Counted from the first letter of the stretch, positions 7,876-15,881 are shown. The stretch is 64,000 nt of DNA from Dongia mobilis (GCF_004363235.1 NZ_SNYW01000002.1:58894-122893); one strand, 5' to 3'. Numbers and translations: made by a program. Notes: generated by a model from the letters alone, not told the origin.

Positions 7876-8757
7876 ATGACCATCCGCCACATCCTGGTTC
7901 CGCTGTTCGGCTATGACGGCGATCGCGTCTCGCTCGACGCGGCGCTGGCCATCGCCAAGCGCCACGACGCCCATGTCGCCGCCCTTCATGTCGAGACCGA
8001 TCCCCTCGAGCAGACGCCGCTGATGGTCGATGTCGGCGTCGCCATCACCGAACTGGTGGAGGCGGCCGAGCGCCATGCGACACAGCGCGCCAAGGCCGCC
8101 GCTGCCGTCTTCGAGGAATGGCAGCAGGCCAGCGGCACCAGGGTCGACGGCGAGGCCTCGCTCAGGCCCGGCGTCAGCACCGCCTTCACCAACATCAAGG
8201 GCAATGAGGAAGACCTGCTGGCCCGCTTCGGGCGCCTGACCGATCTGGTCGTTCTTGCCCGGCCGCAGAAGAACCAGGCGGCGGATCTGATTGCGGTGCG
8301 CATCGAGGACGTGCTGTTCGGCGCCGGGCGCCCGGTCCTGCTGGTACCCAACCAGATCAGCGCCGAGGCGCTGGCCGGGCTCGAGAAGGGCCCCGCCCTC
8401 ATCGCCTGGAATGGCAGCATCGAGGCGACCCGGGCGGTGACTGCCGGCCTCGACCTGATCAAGGCCATGGGCAAGGTGCGCGTCCTTTCGATCAAGGAAG
8501 GCAAGAAGGACATGCATCCGGCCACCGACCTCACCCATTTCCTCGCCTGGCATGGAATTGCCGCCACCGTCGGCGAGGCGCCGCAGGATGTCGGCAAGGC
8601 GACCGCCGAGCATTTCCTGGCAGCCGCGCGCGAGGCCGGGGCGACGCTCGTCGTCATGGGCGCCTACAGCCACGGGCGCCTGCGCCAGCTGGTCCTCGGC
8701 GGCGTCACCAGCCATATGATCGATGCCGCCGACATCCCGGTGCTGATGGCGCATTGA
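7876..8757 (+). CDS. universal stress protein with two tandem USP domains
   Basis: A 293-residue protein with two UspA-like domains. Domain 1 (about 1-155) opens with 'TIRHILVPLFGYDGD' and ends with the strand 'PVLLVPN'. Domain 2 (about 165-293) ends with the ATP-binding loop 'VVMGAYSHGRLRQLVLGGVT' (G-x2-G-x9-G-(S/T) type) and 'DIPVLMAH'. Domain 1 lacks a clear copy of that loop, so only domain 2 is likely to bind nucleotide. The role is cytoplasmic stress survival, here probably oxygen-regulated through the Fnr-like box. AAGGGAG sits about 8 bases before the ATG. Confidence 0.9.
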   Translation: MTIRHILVPLFGYDGDRVSLDAALAIAKRHDAHVAALHVETDPLEQTPLMVDVGVAITELVEAAERHATQRAKAAAAVFEEWQQASGTRVDGEASLRPGVSTAFTNIKGNEEDLLARFGRLTDLVVLARPQKNQAADLIAVRIEDVLFGAGRPVLLVPNQISAEALAGLEKGPALIAWNGSIEATRAVTAGLDLIKAMGKVRVLSIKEGKKDMHPATDLTHFLAWHGIAATVGEAPQDVGKATAEHFLAAAREAGATLVVMGAYSHGRLRQLVLGGVTSHMIDAADIPVLMAH

Positions 8758-8845
8758 TCCCTGGGGTCCCGTGCCCAGGGACGTTGAGCGGGCGGAATTC
8801 CTGCCGTAAGATCGGTCCCGTCGCGGCAAGGGCGAGGGAAATGGG

Positions 8846-9145
8846 TTGAAGCGGCTGGCGGTTCCGGGTGGTTTGACGATACTTCTGCTGGCGGTCTCCC
8901 TGGCCGCCCCGGCGGGTGCCAATTGCCCCTGTCCCAAGCAGAAAATGGCCGAGATTTTCGGCACCGTCTCGGCCGTCGTGCCGCAGACCTCGCCGCGCCT
9001 GCCGCCCCCGGCACTGGGTGCCGCCGAGATCGCCGAGCGCCGCCTGGCCGGGAACGAGTTGCCGCGCCATCTGCCGCTCCGCCTGCCGGCAAGCGATCTG
9101 CTGGCCAGTCTGGATCAGCACCTGCTCAAGGACCACAGCCACTGA
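8846..9145 (+). CDS. small exported protein of unknown function
   Basis: A 99-residue open frame starting with TTG at 8846, preceded at good spacing by the Shine-Dalgarno-like GAGGG (8834-8838). The N-terminus is a textbook signal peptide: K-R, then hydrophobic L-T-I-L-L-L-A-V-S-L, then A-P-A-G-A as cleavage site. The mature part begins N-C-P-C-P, giving a C-x-C pair that could bind metal or form a disulfide. It continues Pro/Ala/Leu-rich and ends in D-H-S-H. I do not recognise the family. The TTG start lowers certainty; no ATG in frame would keep the signal peptide. Confidence 0.5.
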   Translation: MKRLAVPGGLTILLLAVSLAAPAGANCPCPKQKMAEIFGTVSAVVPQTSPRLPPPALGAAEIAERRLAGNELPRHLPLRLPASDLLASLDQHLLKDHSH

Positions 9146-9226
9146 TCGGCCGTGAAATTTTCTTTCAAGATGTGTGCCGCGGCGAATTTTCGCGCCAGAA
9201 TCATTGCCTCGGCCGCGCAGCGCCTC

Positions 9227-9254
9227 TCGACAAACCCGGCGATCGCGGTATAAA
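9227..9254 (+). promoter_or_regulatory. sigma70-like promoter of the asd leader transcript
   Basis: TCGACA (9227-9232) and TATAAA (9249-9254) are separated by 16 bases. Each box is one or two bases off consensus. Transcription would begin near 9261, upstream of the leader ORF and its terminator. Confidence 0.6.
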
Positions 9255-9318
9255 GGGCGCGTTTCGTCGGGTGGCGCCATCGTTTCGCCGCCCGCCGGTC
9301 AGCAGAGGAACCATCCCG

Positions 9319-9438
9319 ATGCACGTTTTGGGTCAGGCAGGAATCGACGCGACGGGGCCGGCTTTCGCCGCCGCCGCGATCCGTCCTGGCATGACCACCA
9401 CCGCGACCAAGACCACCGGCAAGAAAACCGGGAGCTGA
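9319..9438 (+). CDS. Thr/Lys-rich leader peptide ahead of asd
   Basis: A 39-codon ORF with the Shine-Dalgarno GAGGAA at 9305-9310. Its last 15 codons, from an internal ATG at 9391, read MTTTATKTTGKKTGS: seven threonine codons (all ACC) and three lysine codons in 15. It stops at 9436-9438, three bases before the 5' arm of a possible antiterminator. asd follows, encoding the step shared by threonine, lysine and methionine synthesis. The layout equals that of ribosome-mediated attenuators such as the enterobacterial thr leader. My reading is a leader peptide rather than a functional protein. Translation could start at either ATG. Confidence 0.65.
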   Translation: MHVLGQAGIDATGPAFAAAAIRPGMTTTATKTTGKKTGS

Positions 9439-9441
9439 CGC

Positions 9442-9507
9442 GCGGCCATTGGGTGAAAAGCAAGTTTAAGCACCAGGCCGCATCCAGATGCGGCCTTTTT
9501 TGTTTTT
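9442..9507 (+). terminator. attenuator: competing antiterminator and Rho-independent terminator before asd
   Basis: Terminator: GGCCGCAT (9476-9483) pairs perfectly with ATGCGGCC (9488-9495) around loop CCAG, followed by six T, a G and five more T. Antiterminator: GCGGCC (9442-9447) is complementary to the terminator 5' arm GGCCGC (9476-9481), and GGTG (9452-9455) with CACC (9471-9474) extends the helix. The two folds exclude each other. A ribosome finishing at the leader stop would cover 9442-9447 and favour termination. One stalled on the Thr/Lys codons would leave it free and favour read-through into asd. Confidence 0.7.
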
Positions 9508-9577
9508 GCAGCGTGGCCTGATGGGTCTCCGCACCAATCGCGGGGCGGACCCCGGCAAAGGAAAGAGTGAGGTTATC

Positions 9578-10606
9578 ATGGGTTATCGCGTCGCCGTGGT
9601 CGGTGCCACGGGCAATGTCGGCAGGGAGATCCTGCAGATCCTGTCGGAACGGCAGTTTCCGGTGGACGAAGTCGTGCCGCTCGCTTCCGAGCGCTCGGCT
9701 GGCTCGGAAGTCTCGTTCGGCGAGGACGAGGTCCTCAAGGTGCGCCGCCTCGACACCTTCGATTTCAAGGGCATCGACATCGTGCTCTCCTCGCCGGGCG
9801 CCAAGGTCTCGGCCGTGTTCGCGCCGAAGGCCGCCGCCGCCGGTGCCGTCGTGATCGACAATACCAGCCATTTCCGCATGGACCCGGACGTACCGCTGGT
9901 GGTGCCCGAAGTGAACCCCCAGGCCATCGCCGGCTACAAGAAGAAGGGCATCATCGCCAATCCGAACTGCTCGACCATCCAGATGGTGGTGGCGCTGAAG
10001 CCGCTGCACGAGGTGGCGAAGATCAAGCGCGTCGTGGTCTCGACCTACCAGTCGGTCTCGGGCGCCGGCAAGGAGGGCATGGACGAGCTCTTCAACCAGA
10101 CGCGCTCAGTCTACATGAACCAGTCGCTGGAGCGGAAGAAGTTCACCAAGCAGATCGCCTTCAACGTCATCCCGCATATCGATGTCTTCATGCAGGACGG
10201 CGCCACCAAGGAAGAATGGAAGATGGTGGTCGAGACCAAGAAGATCCTCGATCCCAATATCGACGTCATCGCCACCTGTGTCCGCGTGCCGGTCTTCATC
10301 GGCCATTCCGAGGCGATCAACCTCGAATTCGAGAGCGAGCTTTCGGTCGAGAATGCCCGTGCCGCCCTGCGGGCCGCACAGGGCGTCACCGTCATCGACC
10401 ACCGCGCCGACGAGGGTTACGTGACGCCGCATGAATGCGCCGGCGAGGACGATGTCTTCGTCAGCCGCATCCGCAAGGACCCGACCGTGAAGAACGGCCT
10501 TGCCATGTGGGTGGTGGCCGACAACCTCAGGAAGGGTGCGGCCCTCAACGCGGTGCAGATCGCCGAAGTGCTGGCGCAGGAGCACCTCGCCAAGAAGGCC
10601 GCCTAA
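9578..10606 (+). CDS. asd: aspartate-semialdehyde dehydrogenase
   Basis: A 342-residue NADPH-dependent enzyme reducing aspartyl phosphate to aspartate semialdehyde, the branch point to lysine/diaminopimelate, threonine and methionine. It shows the Rossmann start 'VAVVGATGNVGREIL', the active-site cysteine in 'NPNCSTIQM' (Cys131), the glycine-rich 'SVSGAGKEG' loop and the catalytic histidine in 'VPVFIGHSEA' (His243). The ATG at 9578 follows an AAAGGAAAG Shine-Dalgarno; an upstream in-frame extension would run into the terminator loop. I see no convincing promoter between the terminator and the ATG, consistent with expression by read-through of the leader attenuator. Confidence 0.97.
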   Translation: MGYRVAVVGATGNVGREILQILSERQFPVDEVVPLASERSAGSEVSFGEDEVLKVRRLDTFDFKGIDIVLSSPGAKVSAVFAPKAAAAGAVVIDNTSHFRMDPDVPLVVPEVNPQAIAGYKKKGIIANPNCSTIQMVVALKPLHEVAKIKRVVVSTYQSVSGAGKEGMDELFNQTRSVYMNQSLERKKFTKQIAFNVIPHIDVFMQDGATKEEWKMVVETKKILDPNIDVIATCVRVPVFIGHSEAINLEFESELSVENARAALRAAQGVTVIDHRADEGYVTPHECAGEDDVFVSRIRKDPTVKNGLAMWVVADNLRKGAALNAVQIAEVLAQEHLAKKAA

Positions 10607-10625
10607 AGACCAATTCTCCCATCCC

Positions 10626-10660
10626 AGCCACCCGTCCCGGTTGGGACGGGTGGCTTTGTT
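10626..10660 (+). terminator. Rho-independent terminator of asd
   Basis: AGCCACCCGTCCC (10626-10638) pairs perfectly over 13 bp with GGGACGGGTGGCT (10643-10655) around loop GGTT. TTGTTTA follows. It lies 20 bases after the asd stop. Confidence 0.88.
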
Positions 10661-10679
10661 TATGGAAGGGAGTTTCGTC

Positions 10680-11162
10680 ATGGCCGATGATCAACACGGC
10701 TTCTTCACCTTGCGCGAGGCGCAATCCTCCGACTATCCGCAACTCCGCGCACTTGATGGCCGGCTGGTGGTCGAGGCCAAATTGCCAGGCGCCATCGCTG
10801 CCGATTTCGCGCGCTTTCAATCGGTCTATACCGAGGCGGCGCTGGCGGGTCCCGGCGGTGTCGTCCGGATCATTGTCGCTGTCGACGCGGCCGAGAATGT
10901 CCTCGGCTATATCCATCTGCAGGATGCCGATGATGCAGTGCTGCGTACCAAGATCGGCTATGTGACGCTGCTGGCGGTGGCGGAGAACGCCGCCAGGCGC
11001 GGCATCGGCCAGGCGCTGATGGCGGCGGCGGAAGACTGGGCAAAATCCCAGGGCTATCCGGTGCTGATCCTCGACGTCTTCGCCAGCAACGCCACCGCGC
11101 GACGCTTCTATGCCGCGCAGGGTTTTGTCGAGGATTCGCTGAGGCTGAGGAAGGTTGTGTAG
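10680..11162 (+). CDS. GNAT family N-acetyltransferase
   Basis: A 160-residue protein of the GCN5-related acetyltransferase fold. Motif A, which binds the acetyl-CoA pyrophosphate, reads 'RRGIGQALMAAAEDWA' after the strand 'YVTLLAVAENA'. Motif B is 'VLILDVFASNATARRFYAAQGF' in shortened form 'NATARRFYAAQGF', typical of small-molecule or protein N-acetyltransferases. The acceptor substrate cannot be inferred. The ATG at 10680 follows GGAAGGGAG; an in-frame ATG 18 bases upstream is possible but badly placed relative to that site. The gene comes just after the asd terminator and is probably transcribed on its own. Confidence 0.85.
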   Translation: MADDQHGFFTLREAQSSDYPQLRALDGRLVVEAKLPGAIAADFARFQSVYTEAALAGPGGVVRIIVAVDAAENVLGYIHLQDADDAVLRTKIGYVTLLAVAENAARRGIGQALMAAAEDWAKSQGYPVLILDVFASNATARRFYAAQGFVEDSLRLRKVV

Positions 11163-11175
11163 CCACCAACCCATT

Positions 11176-11265
11176 TGTCATGGCCCGCGAAGGCGGGCCA
11201 TCCACGAGTTTATTGAAACCTGAAGAAAGCAACTCGTGGATCCCCCGCCTTCGCGGGGGATGACA
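11176..11265. repeat. REP-like composite palindrome, copy 1
   Basis: A nested inverted repeat. TGTCAT at 11176 mirrors ATGACA at the right end, CCACGAGTT (11202-11210) mirrors AACTCGTGG (11231-11239), and two GC hairpins (GCCCGCGAAGGCGGGC and CCCCCGCCTTCGCGGGGG) lie between. A diverged copy occurs at 24255-24346 and a fragment near 27773. It fills the gap between the acetyltransferase and the convergent DUF4139 gene and may act as a bidirectional transcript end or nuclease barrier. Confidence 0.75.
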
Positions 11266-11290
11266 CTGAATGGGTTCAGTGGCCTTAGCC

Positions 11291-12712
11291 TTAGAACTTG
11301 ATCCGCACCTTGTAGGTGAGGGTGGTGGTTCCTTCGGCCGGCACCTCGACCTTCCAGGCCGCGGTGTTGGCATCGAGCTTCTCGTGGGGCAGCGATTCCT
11401 CGAGGATCTGCCATTCGCCGGGCAACGCCTCGCGCAGGTCGATGGTGACGGCCTCGGACTTCGCGTTCTTGATCTCGATCTCGTAGCCGTTCTCGTAGAG
11501 ATTGTCGGCCAGGCGCGCGTGGGATTTCTGCTTGGCGCGCGCGGTGATGTCGAAGGCCTGGCCGAGGGTCAGATCGACCCGCTCGTTCTTCGGCGTGTGC
11601 TCGATGCGATCCTCGCCGACAAAGATGGCATCGCCGTCGCTGTCCTTCTTGTAGACGCGGATGACGCCGCCGGGCAGCGGCATGCCGAGGCGCGACGCCT
11701 CCTCGTTCTTCAGTTTCAGCTTCACGGTCGCGTTCTGGCGCGGCGCCTCGCCGAAATTGTAGCCGTAATTGCCCCAGATATTGGCGCTGTTGGCGATGAG
11801 ATACTGCTTTTCCACCGGCACCTCCGTGGCGGCCAGCATGGCGACCTGCTTGGTCTGGTTCTCCTTGAGCGTGGTCGGCCGGCCGAGGGAATAGAGGTGG
11901 TATTCGAACGCCGCCTCCTGCGTCATCTTGGCGGCCCCGCCAAGCTCCGCCGCCGGTACCGCCGCCATCATCACGTCGCGCGTCATCATATCGCGGACCT
12001 GGTTGACGTCGCCCGCCACCAGCTGCAGCTTGGCATTGTTGTAGGTGATGCCGCTCTGGTTGGTCAGCGTGACCCAGCCGTTGAGCGCCACCGTCTTCTC
12101 GTCCGGCGCCAAATCCATCACGTAATCGGCGCTCCAGGAGAGGCCGCGGCTGAGATAGGAGAGGTCGACCGCGACCGAGCCGCCGGTGCTGCTCTCGGCC
12201 TTCACCACCAGGGTGGGGCGGGCGCGGAGATTGGCGGGAACGCCGCTATAGACCAGGCGCCCGGGCACGGCCGTCTCGATGCGGTCGCCGATCCGCAAGA
12301 CCGCCTGCCCGCCGATGACCGAGAGCACCTCCGCCTCCTCGGTCGAATCCTCGCCGGTAGTGGGGTTTGTGCGGATGACGCGGATGGTCTGGCCCACCGA
12401 TTTCTCCAGCAGCTTTTCCGGCGTCAGCAGGTCGAAATCGAAATTCTGCTCGACGATGTCGAGCACGCCGCCGCCTGAATTGATCAGCGCCGTTTCCGGG
12501 CGCATGCCGGCCGAGACGTCGATGAAGGCGAGGTCGTTTTCGCCCAGTGTCACCGCGACCGTGCGCGAATCGCGAATGAGCGCCAGGTCCTGGTTGTAGA
12601 TGGTGACGGCGATGCCGGTCTGCGTCTCGGTCGTGACGGCGGTTTCGGCGGCGGCGGCGTTGGCCGCAAGCGCCAGGGCCAGCGCGGTGCCGGCAAAAAG
12701 GATGGAGCGCAT
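11291..12712 (-). CDS. exported DUF4139 domain protein
   Basis: About 473 residues from the ATG at 12712. The N-terminus (MRSILFAGTALALALAANA) is a signal peptide with cleavage around A-A-A-A-E. The remainder matches the DUF4139 / mucoidy-inhibitor-like beta-rich family. Features are an early strand 'IYNQDLALIRDSR', a central 'YLSRGLSWSADYVMDLAPDE' region (the hallmark of this family), 'GWVTLTNQSGITYNNAKLQL' and a C-terminal beta-sandwich ending 'TLTYKVRIKF'. The biochemical role of the family is unknown; location should be periplasm or outer surface. A 26-residue upstream extension to 12790 would destroy the signal peptide and is not used. Confidence 0.85.
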   Translation of the reverse strand: MRSILFAGTALALALAANAAAAETAVTTETQTGIAVTIYNQDLALIRDSRTVAVTLGENDLAFIDVSAGMRPETALINSGGGVLDIVEQNFDFDLLTPEKLLEKSVGQTIRVIRTNPTTGEDSTEEAEVLSVIGGQAVLRIGDRIETAVPGRLVYSGVPANLRARPTLVVKAESSTGGSVAVDLSYLSRGLSWSADYVMDLAPDEKTVALNGWVTLTNQSGITYNNAKLQLVAGDVNQVRDMMTRDVMMAAVPAAELGGAAKMTQEAAFEYHLYSLGRPTTLKENQTKQVAMLAATEVPVEKQYLIANSANIWGNYGYNFGEAPRQNATVKLKLKNEEASRLGMPLPGGVIRVYKKDSDGDAIFVGEDRIEHTPKNERVDLTLGQAFDITARAKQKSHARLADNLYENGYEIEIKNAKSEAVTIDLREALPGEWQILEESLPHEKLDANTAAWKVEVPAEGTTTLTYKVRIKF

Positions 12713-12884
12713 GGGATGTGGTCCTTTACATGATGGCCGGGTGACGACCATAGGTAGAACAGGGGTCAAACTGGCGGCCGAATGGGGCAAGACTATGACG
12801 CGCGGCCGGCCGTCTCAAGATGCCCTGTCACAAGGCTGTGAGATCGGTCACGGACCGGGCCGGGATTTTCGATGGCGGGTCGGC

Positions 12885-13487
12885 CTATAGCTTCTGCCGC
12901 GCCTTCAGGGCCTGGATCAGGGTGCCGTCATCGAGATAGTCGAGTTCGCCCCCGACGGGCACGCCATGGGCGAGGCGCGAGATGGTGAGGCGGCCGCCGG
13001 CGAGATCCAGCCCCTGCAGGCGGTCGGCGAGATAATGCGCGGTAGTCTGGCCGTCCACCGTGGCACCCAGGGCGAGGATCACCTCGCTGATGCCGCCGGC
13101 CTCGATCCGCCGCAGCAGCGGGGCGATCGCCAATTGCTCCGGCCCCACCCCGTCGAGGGCGGAGAGCACGCCGCCCAGCACATGATAGCGGCCCTTGAAG
13201 ATGCCGATCCGCTCCAGCGCCCAGAGATCGGCGACATCGGCAACGACGCAGAGTGCCCCCGCATCGCGCGCGGAATCGCGGCAGATGGCGCAGGGGTCGG
13301 CGGCGTCGAGATTGCCGCAGATGCCGCAGCTGCGGACATTCCGGTGCACGTCATCGAGGGCGGCGATGAGGGGCTGCAGCAGGGAATCGCGCTTCTTCAT
13401 CAGGTGCAGCACAGCCCGCCGCGCCGAACGCGGTCCCAGGCCCGGCAGCCGGCCCATGATCTGGATGAGTTTCTCGATATCGTTCAT
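12885..13487 (-). CDS. recR: recombination mediator protein RecR
   Basis: A 200-residue protein of standard RecR length. The N-terminal helix-hairpin-helix '[18 protein letters not shown]' binds DNA, the four-cysteine zinc motif is C-x2-C ('SCGICG') plus 'CAIC', and the Toprim domain begins '[14 protein letters not shown]' and includes the 'GRYHVLGG' loop. With RecF and RecO it loads RecA onto SSB-coated gaps in the cytoplasm. It lies downstream of ebfC (76-base gap) in the conserved dnaX-ebfC-recR order and is likely co-transcribed with them. Confidence 0.97.
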   Translation of the reverse strand: MNDIEKLIQIMGRLPGLGPRSARRAVLHLMKKRDSLLQPLIAALDDVHRNVRSCGICGNLDAADPCAICRDSARDAGALCVVADVADLWALERIGIFKGRYHVLGGVLSALDGVGPEQLAIAPLLRRIEAGGISEVILALGATVDGQTTAHYLADRLQGLDLAGGRLTISRLAHGVPVGGELDYLDDGTLIQALKARQKL

Positions 13488-13563
13488 GCGGGCGGAAACC
13501 TGCGACGGCAGGGGCAGGGCGTGGGAGCGCCGGCGATCAACATCAGACGGGAGGGAATGCAGC

Positions 13564-13887
13564 TCAGAACGGCAGCTTCAGGCCGGGCGGCAGCGACATG
13601 CCGCCGGTGACGTTGGCCATTTCCTCGGCGATATGCTTGTCGGCCTTGGCGCGGGCATCGCGCAGGGCCGCCACGATCAGATCCTCCAGCACCTCGACTT
13701 CCGCCGGGTTGACCAGAGCAGGATCGATCTTGACCTGCTTCGGCTCGCCCTTGGCGGTCATGACGATGCTGACCATGCCGCCGCCGGACTGGCCGGTCAC
13801 CTCGGCCTGCTCCAGCGCCGCCTGCATCTCGGCCATCTTGGATTGCATCTGCTGAGCCTGCTTCATCATCGCGCCCAGGTTCTTCAT
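13564..13887 (-). CDS. ebfC: YbaB/EbfC family nucleoid-associated protein
   Basis: A 107-residue protein matching YbaB/EbfC. The N-terminal helix '[20 protein letters not shown]' forms part of the tweezer-like dimer, the central sheet includes '[20 protein letters not shown]', and the C-terminal helix is followed by '[13 protein letters not shown]'. It binds DNA as a dimer and influences nucleoid organisation and gene expression. The start codon overlaps the dnaX stop by four bases (ATGA, 13884-13887), implying translational coupling. Confidence 0.95.
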   Translation of the reverse strand: MKNLGAMMKQAQQMQSKMAEMQAALEQAEVTGQSGGGMVSIVMTAKGEPKQVKIDPALVNPAEVEVLEDLIVAALRDARAKADKHIAEEMANVTGGMSLPPGLKLPF

Positions 13888-15725
13888 GACTCGTCATCTC
13901 CATTGGTGAAGTCGCTGTCGCCGCCCGTGGCCGCGGCGTCGCCCGGATCGCCCGGATCTGGCGACTCGGCCGGCGCCTGGTCGGCGAGGTCGCGGACCGC
14001 GTCGATGCTGGCGCCGGGAAAGGCCTTGAGCACCGCCTGGACCAGCGGATGTTCCGCCGCCTGGCGCTTCTTCTCGGCAATGGCGGCGGCGGCCTGTTCC
14101 TTCAGCGTCGCCTCGCCCGCCGCACTGGAGAGCGCCACCATCCAGCGCCGCCCGGTCCAGTCGAAGAGACAGGCGGCGAGCTTGGCGGCAAGGCCCGGCG
14201 GCGCCTTCGGGCCGGGACGGAACTCGATGCGGCCTGACTCGAAGCTGACCAGATGCACATCCGACAACAGATGCGACAGCAGGATCGCCTCGCGCCTGGC
14301 GCGCACCAGGGCCACCACCTCGTCGAAGCTTCTGGGGTCGGCCAGCTGCGGCTGCGCCGGCATCGCCGGATCTTGTGCCGGCGCCGCGCGCATCAGGGCG
14401 CGCGGGCCGTCGCTGCTGCCGGCGCCGACGAAGGATGTAGCGACGGCACTGGCATGTCCTGCGACATTGCCGCCGGCATTCCCGTTGCGCGGGCCGTTGC
14501 CGGGGGCAGGCAGCTGGCCGGCGGGCGCGCCGCCCTGCTGCAGGCGCTTCATCAGATCGGCAGGTGGCGGCAGATCGGCCACATAGATGAGGCGGATGAG
14601 CGCCATCTCGGCGGCGGCCAGAGCCTGGGGCGCCGCCTGCGCCTCGCCGAGACCCTTCAGCAGCATCTGCCAGCTCCGCGCCAGAACCGGCATGGAGAGG
14701 CGCTGGCTGAGATCAGCGCCGCGCTTCCGCTCCGCCTCCGGCAGGGTTGGCTGGGCGAGCACCTCGGCCGAGATCTTGGCCCGCGTCAGGAAATGGGTGA
14801 GGTCGAGCAGGTCCTGCAGCACGACGATGGGATCGGCGCCGGCGCGGTACATGGCGCCGAGCTGGTCGAGCGCCGCATCGGCCTTGCCCGCCATCACCGC
14901 CTCGAACAGATCGAAGAGCTGCGTGCGGTCGGCGAGGCCCAGCATCTCGCGCACCTGCGCTTCCGTGACGCCGCCCTCGGCCATGGCGATCGCCTGGTCG
15001 AGGAGCGAGAGGCCGTCGCGCGCCGAGCCGTCGGCGGCGCGGGCGATGAGGGCAAGTGCCGCAGGCTCCACCGCCACCTTTTCGGCAGCGACGATCCTCG
15101 CGAAATGCGCCGCCAGCACATCGGCCTCGATGCGCCTGAGGTCGAAGCGCTGGCAGCGCGAGAGCACCGTCACCGGAACCTTGCGGATCTCGGTCGTGGC
15201 GAAGATGAACTTCACATGCGCGGGCGGTTCCTCCAGCGTCTTCAGCAACGCGTTGAAAGCGTTGTTGGACAGCATGTGCACTTCGTCGATGATGTAGATC
15301 TTGAAGCGCGCACTGATCGGGCGATAGCGCACACCTTCAATAAGCTCGCGGATGTCGCCCACGCCGGTGCGGCTGGCGGCGTCCATTTCGATGACATCGA
15401 CATGGCGGTCCTCGGCGATGGCAAGGCAATGCTCGCATTGCCCGCAGGGACTGGCGGTGGGGCCGCCCTTCCCGTCTGGCCCGACGCAATTGAAGGCGCG
15501 GGCGAGGATGCGCGCCGTCGTGGTCTTGCCGACACCGCGCACCCCGGTCAGCATGAAGCCATGCGCGAGGCGGTCCTTGGCGATGGCATTGGTCAGGGTG
15601 CGGACCAGCGCGTCCTGGCCGACGAGGCCGGAAAAATCGCTCGGCCGGTACTTCCGCGCCAGCACCCGGTAATGGCCGTCGCCGTCACCATTCTGAGGCT
15701 GAAGCGGGCGCTCGGATTCGCTCAT
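13884..15725 (-). CDS. dnaX: DNA polymerase III subunit gamma/tau
   Basis: About 613 residues from the ATG at 15725 (MSESERPLQPQNGD). The AAA+ clamp-loader core shows Walker A 'GVRGVGKTTTA', the zinc-binding cysteines (one in 'NCVGPDG', then C-x2-C-x2-C in 'PCGQCEHC'), Walker B 'IIDEVHMLS' and sensor 1 'FATTEIRKVP'. Domain III and a tau-type C-terminal extension with an Ala/Pro/Gly-rich linker follow (about 400-470). It loads the beta clamp and ties together the replisome. A start 20 codons upstream is open but not conserved. It is the first gene of the dnaX-ebfC-recR operon, just downstream of the SRP RNA gene on the same strand. Confidence 0.96.
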   Translation of the reverse strand: MSESERPLQPQNGDGDGHYRVLARKYRPSDFSGLVGQDALVRTLTNAIAKDRLAHGFMLTGVRGVGKTTTARILARAFNCVGPDGKGGPTASPCGQCEHCLAIAEDRHVDVIEMDAASRTGVGDIRELIEGVRYRPISARFKIYIIDEVHMLSNNAFNALLKTLEEPPAHVKFIFATTEIRKVPVTVLSRCQRFDLRRIEADVLAAHFARIVAAEKVAVEPAALALIARAADGSARDGLSLLDQAIAMAEGGVTEAQVREMLGLADRTQLFDLFEAVMAGKADAALDQLGAMYRAGADPIVVLQDLLDLTHFLTRAKISAEVLAQPTLPEAERKRGADLSQRLSMPVLARSWQMLLKGLGEAQAAPQALAAAEMALIRLIYVADLPPPADLMKRLQQGGAPAGQLPAPGNGPRNGNAGGNVAGHASAVATSFVGAGSSDGPRALMRAAPAQDPAMPAQPQLADPRSFDEVVALVRARREAILLSHLLSDVHLVSFESGRIEFRPGPKAPPGLAAKLAACLFDWTGRRWMVALSSAAGEATLKEQAAAAIAEKKRQAAEHPLVQAVLKAFPGASIDAVRDLADQAPAESPDPGDPGDAAATGGDSDFTNGDDES

Positions 15726-15766
15726 GCGCAGGCCTGACCGGCGGGCTGGGGGGAGAAGATGATCAT

Positions 15767-15797
15767 CACCCCCGCTTGGTAGCAAAAAAGCGGGGTG
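15767..15797 (-). other. strong hairpin in the ffs-dnaX spacer
   Basis: On the minus strand CACCCCGCTT can pair with AAGCGGGGGTG, with one bulged G, around a T-rich loop about 40 bases before the dnaX start. There is no U-tract after it, so it is not a standard terminator. It could be an mRNA leader structure. Confidence 0.4.
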
Positions 15798-15835
15798 GGG
15801 CGCCAGCGATTGCAGCGTCGCGGGTCGGAATCATG

Positions 15836-15881
15836 CCCCCGGAAAATCAAGCCCGGTAAAATCAAGCCCAGGAAAATCACA
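15836..15881. repeat. three tandem 15-bp repeats downstream of the SRP RNA gene
   Basis: On the plus strand the unit CCCGGAAAATCAAG occurs three times with small changes (15836-15851, 15852-15866, 15867-15881). It lies just past the 3' end of ffs. In RNA from the minus strand each unit gives GATTTT flanked by G/C. Confidence 0.6.

Noticed and set aside
8759..8780. CCCTGGG/CCCAGGG hairpin after the stress gene as terminator
   Set aside because: No T-tract after the stem; it may still be structured but I do not call it a terminator.
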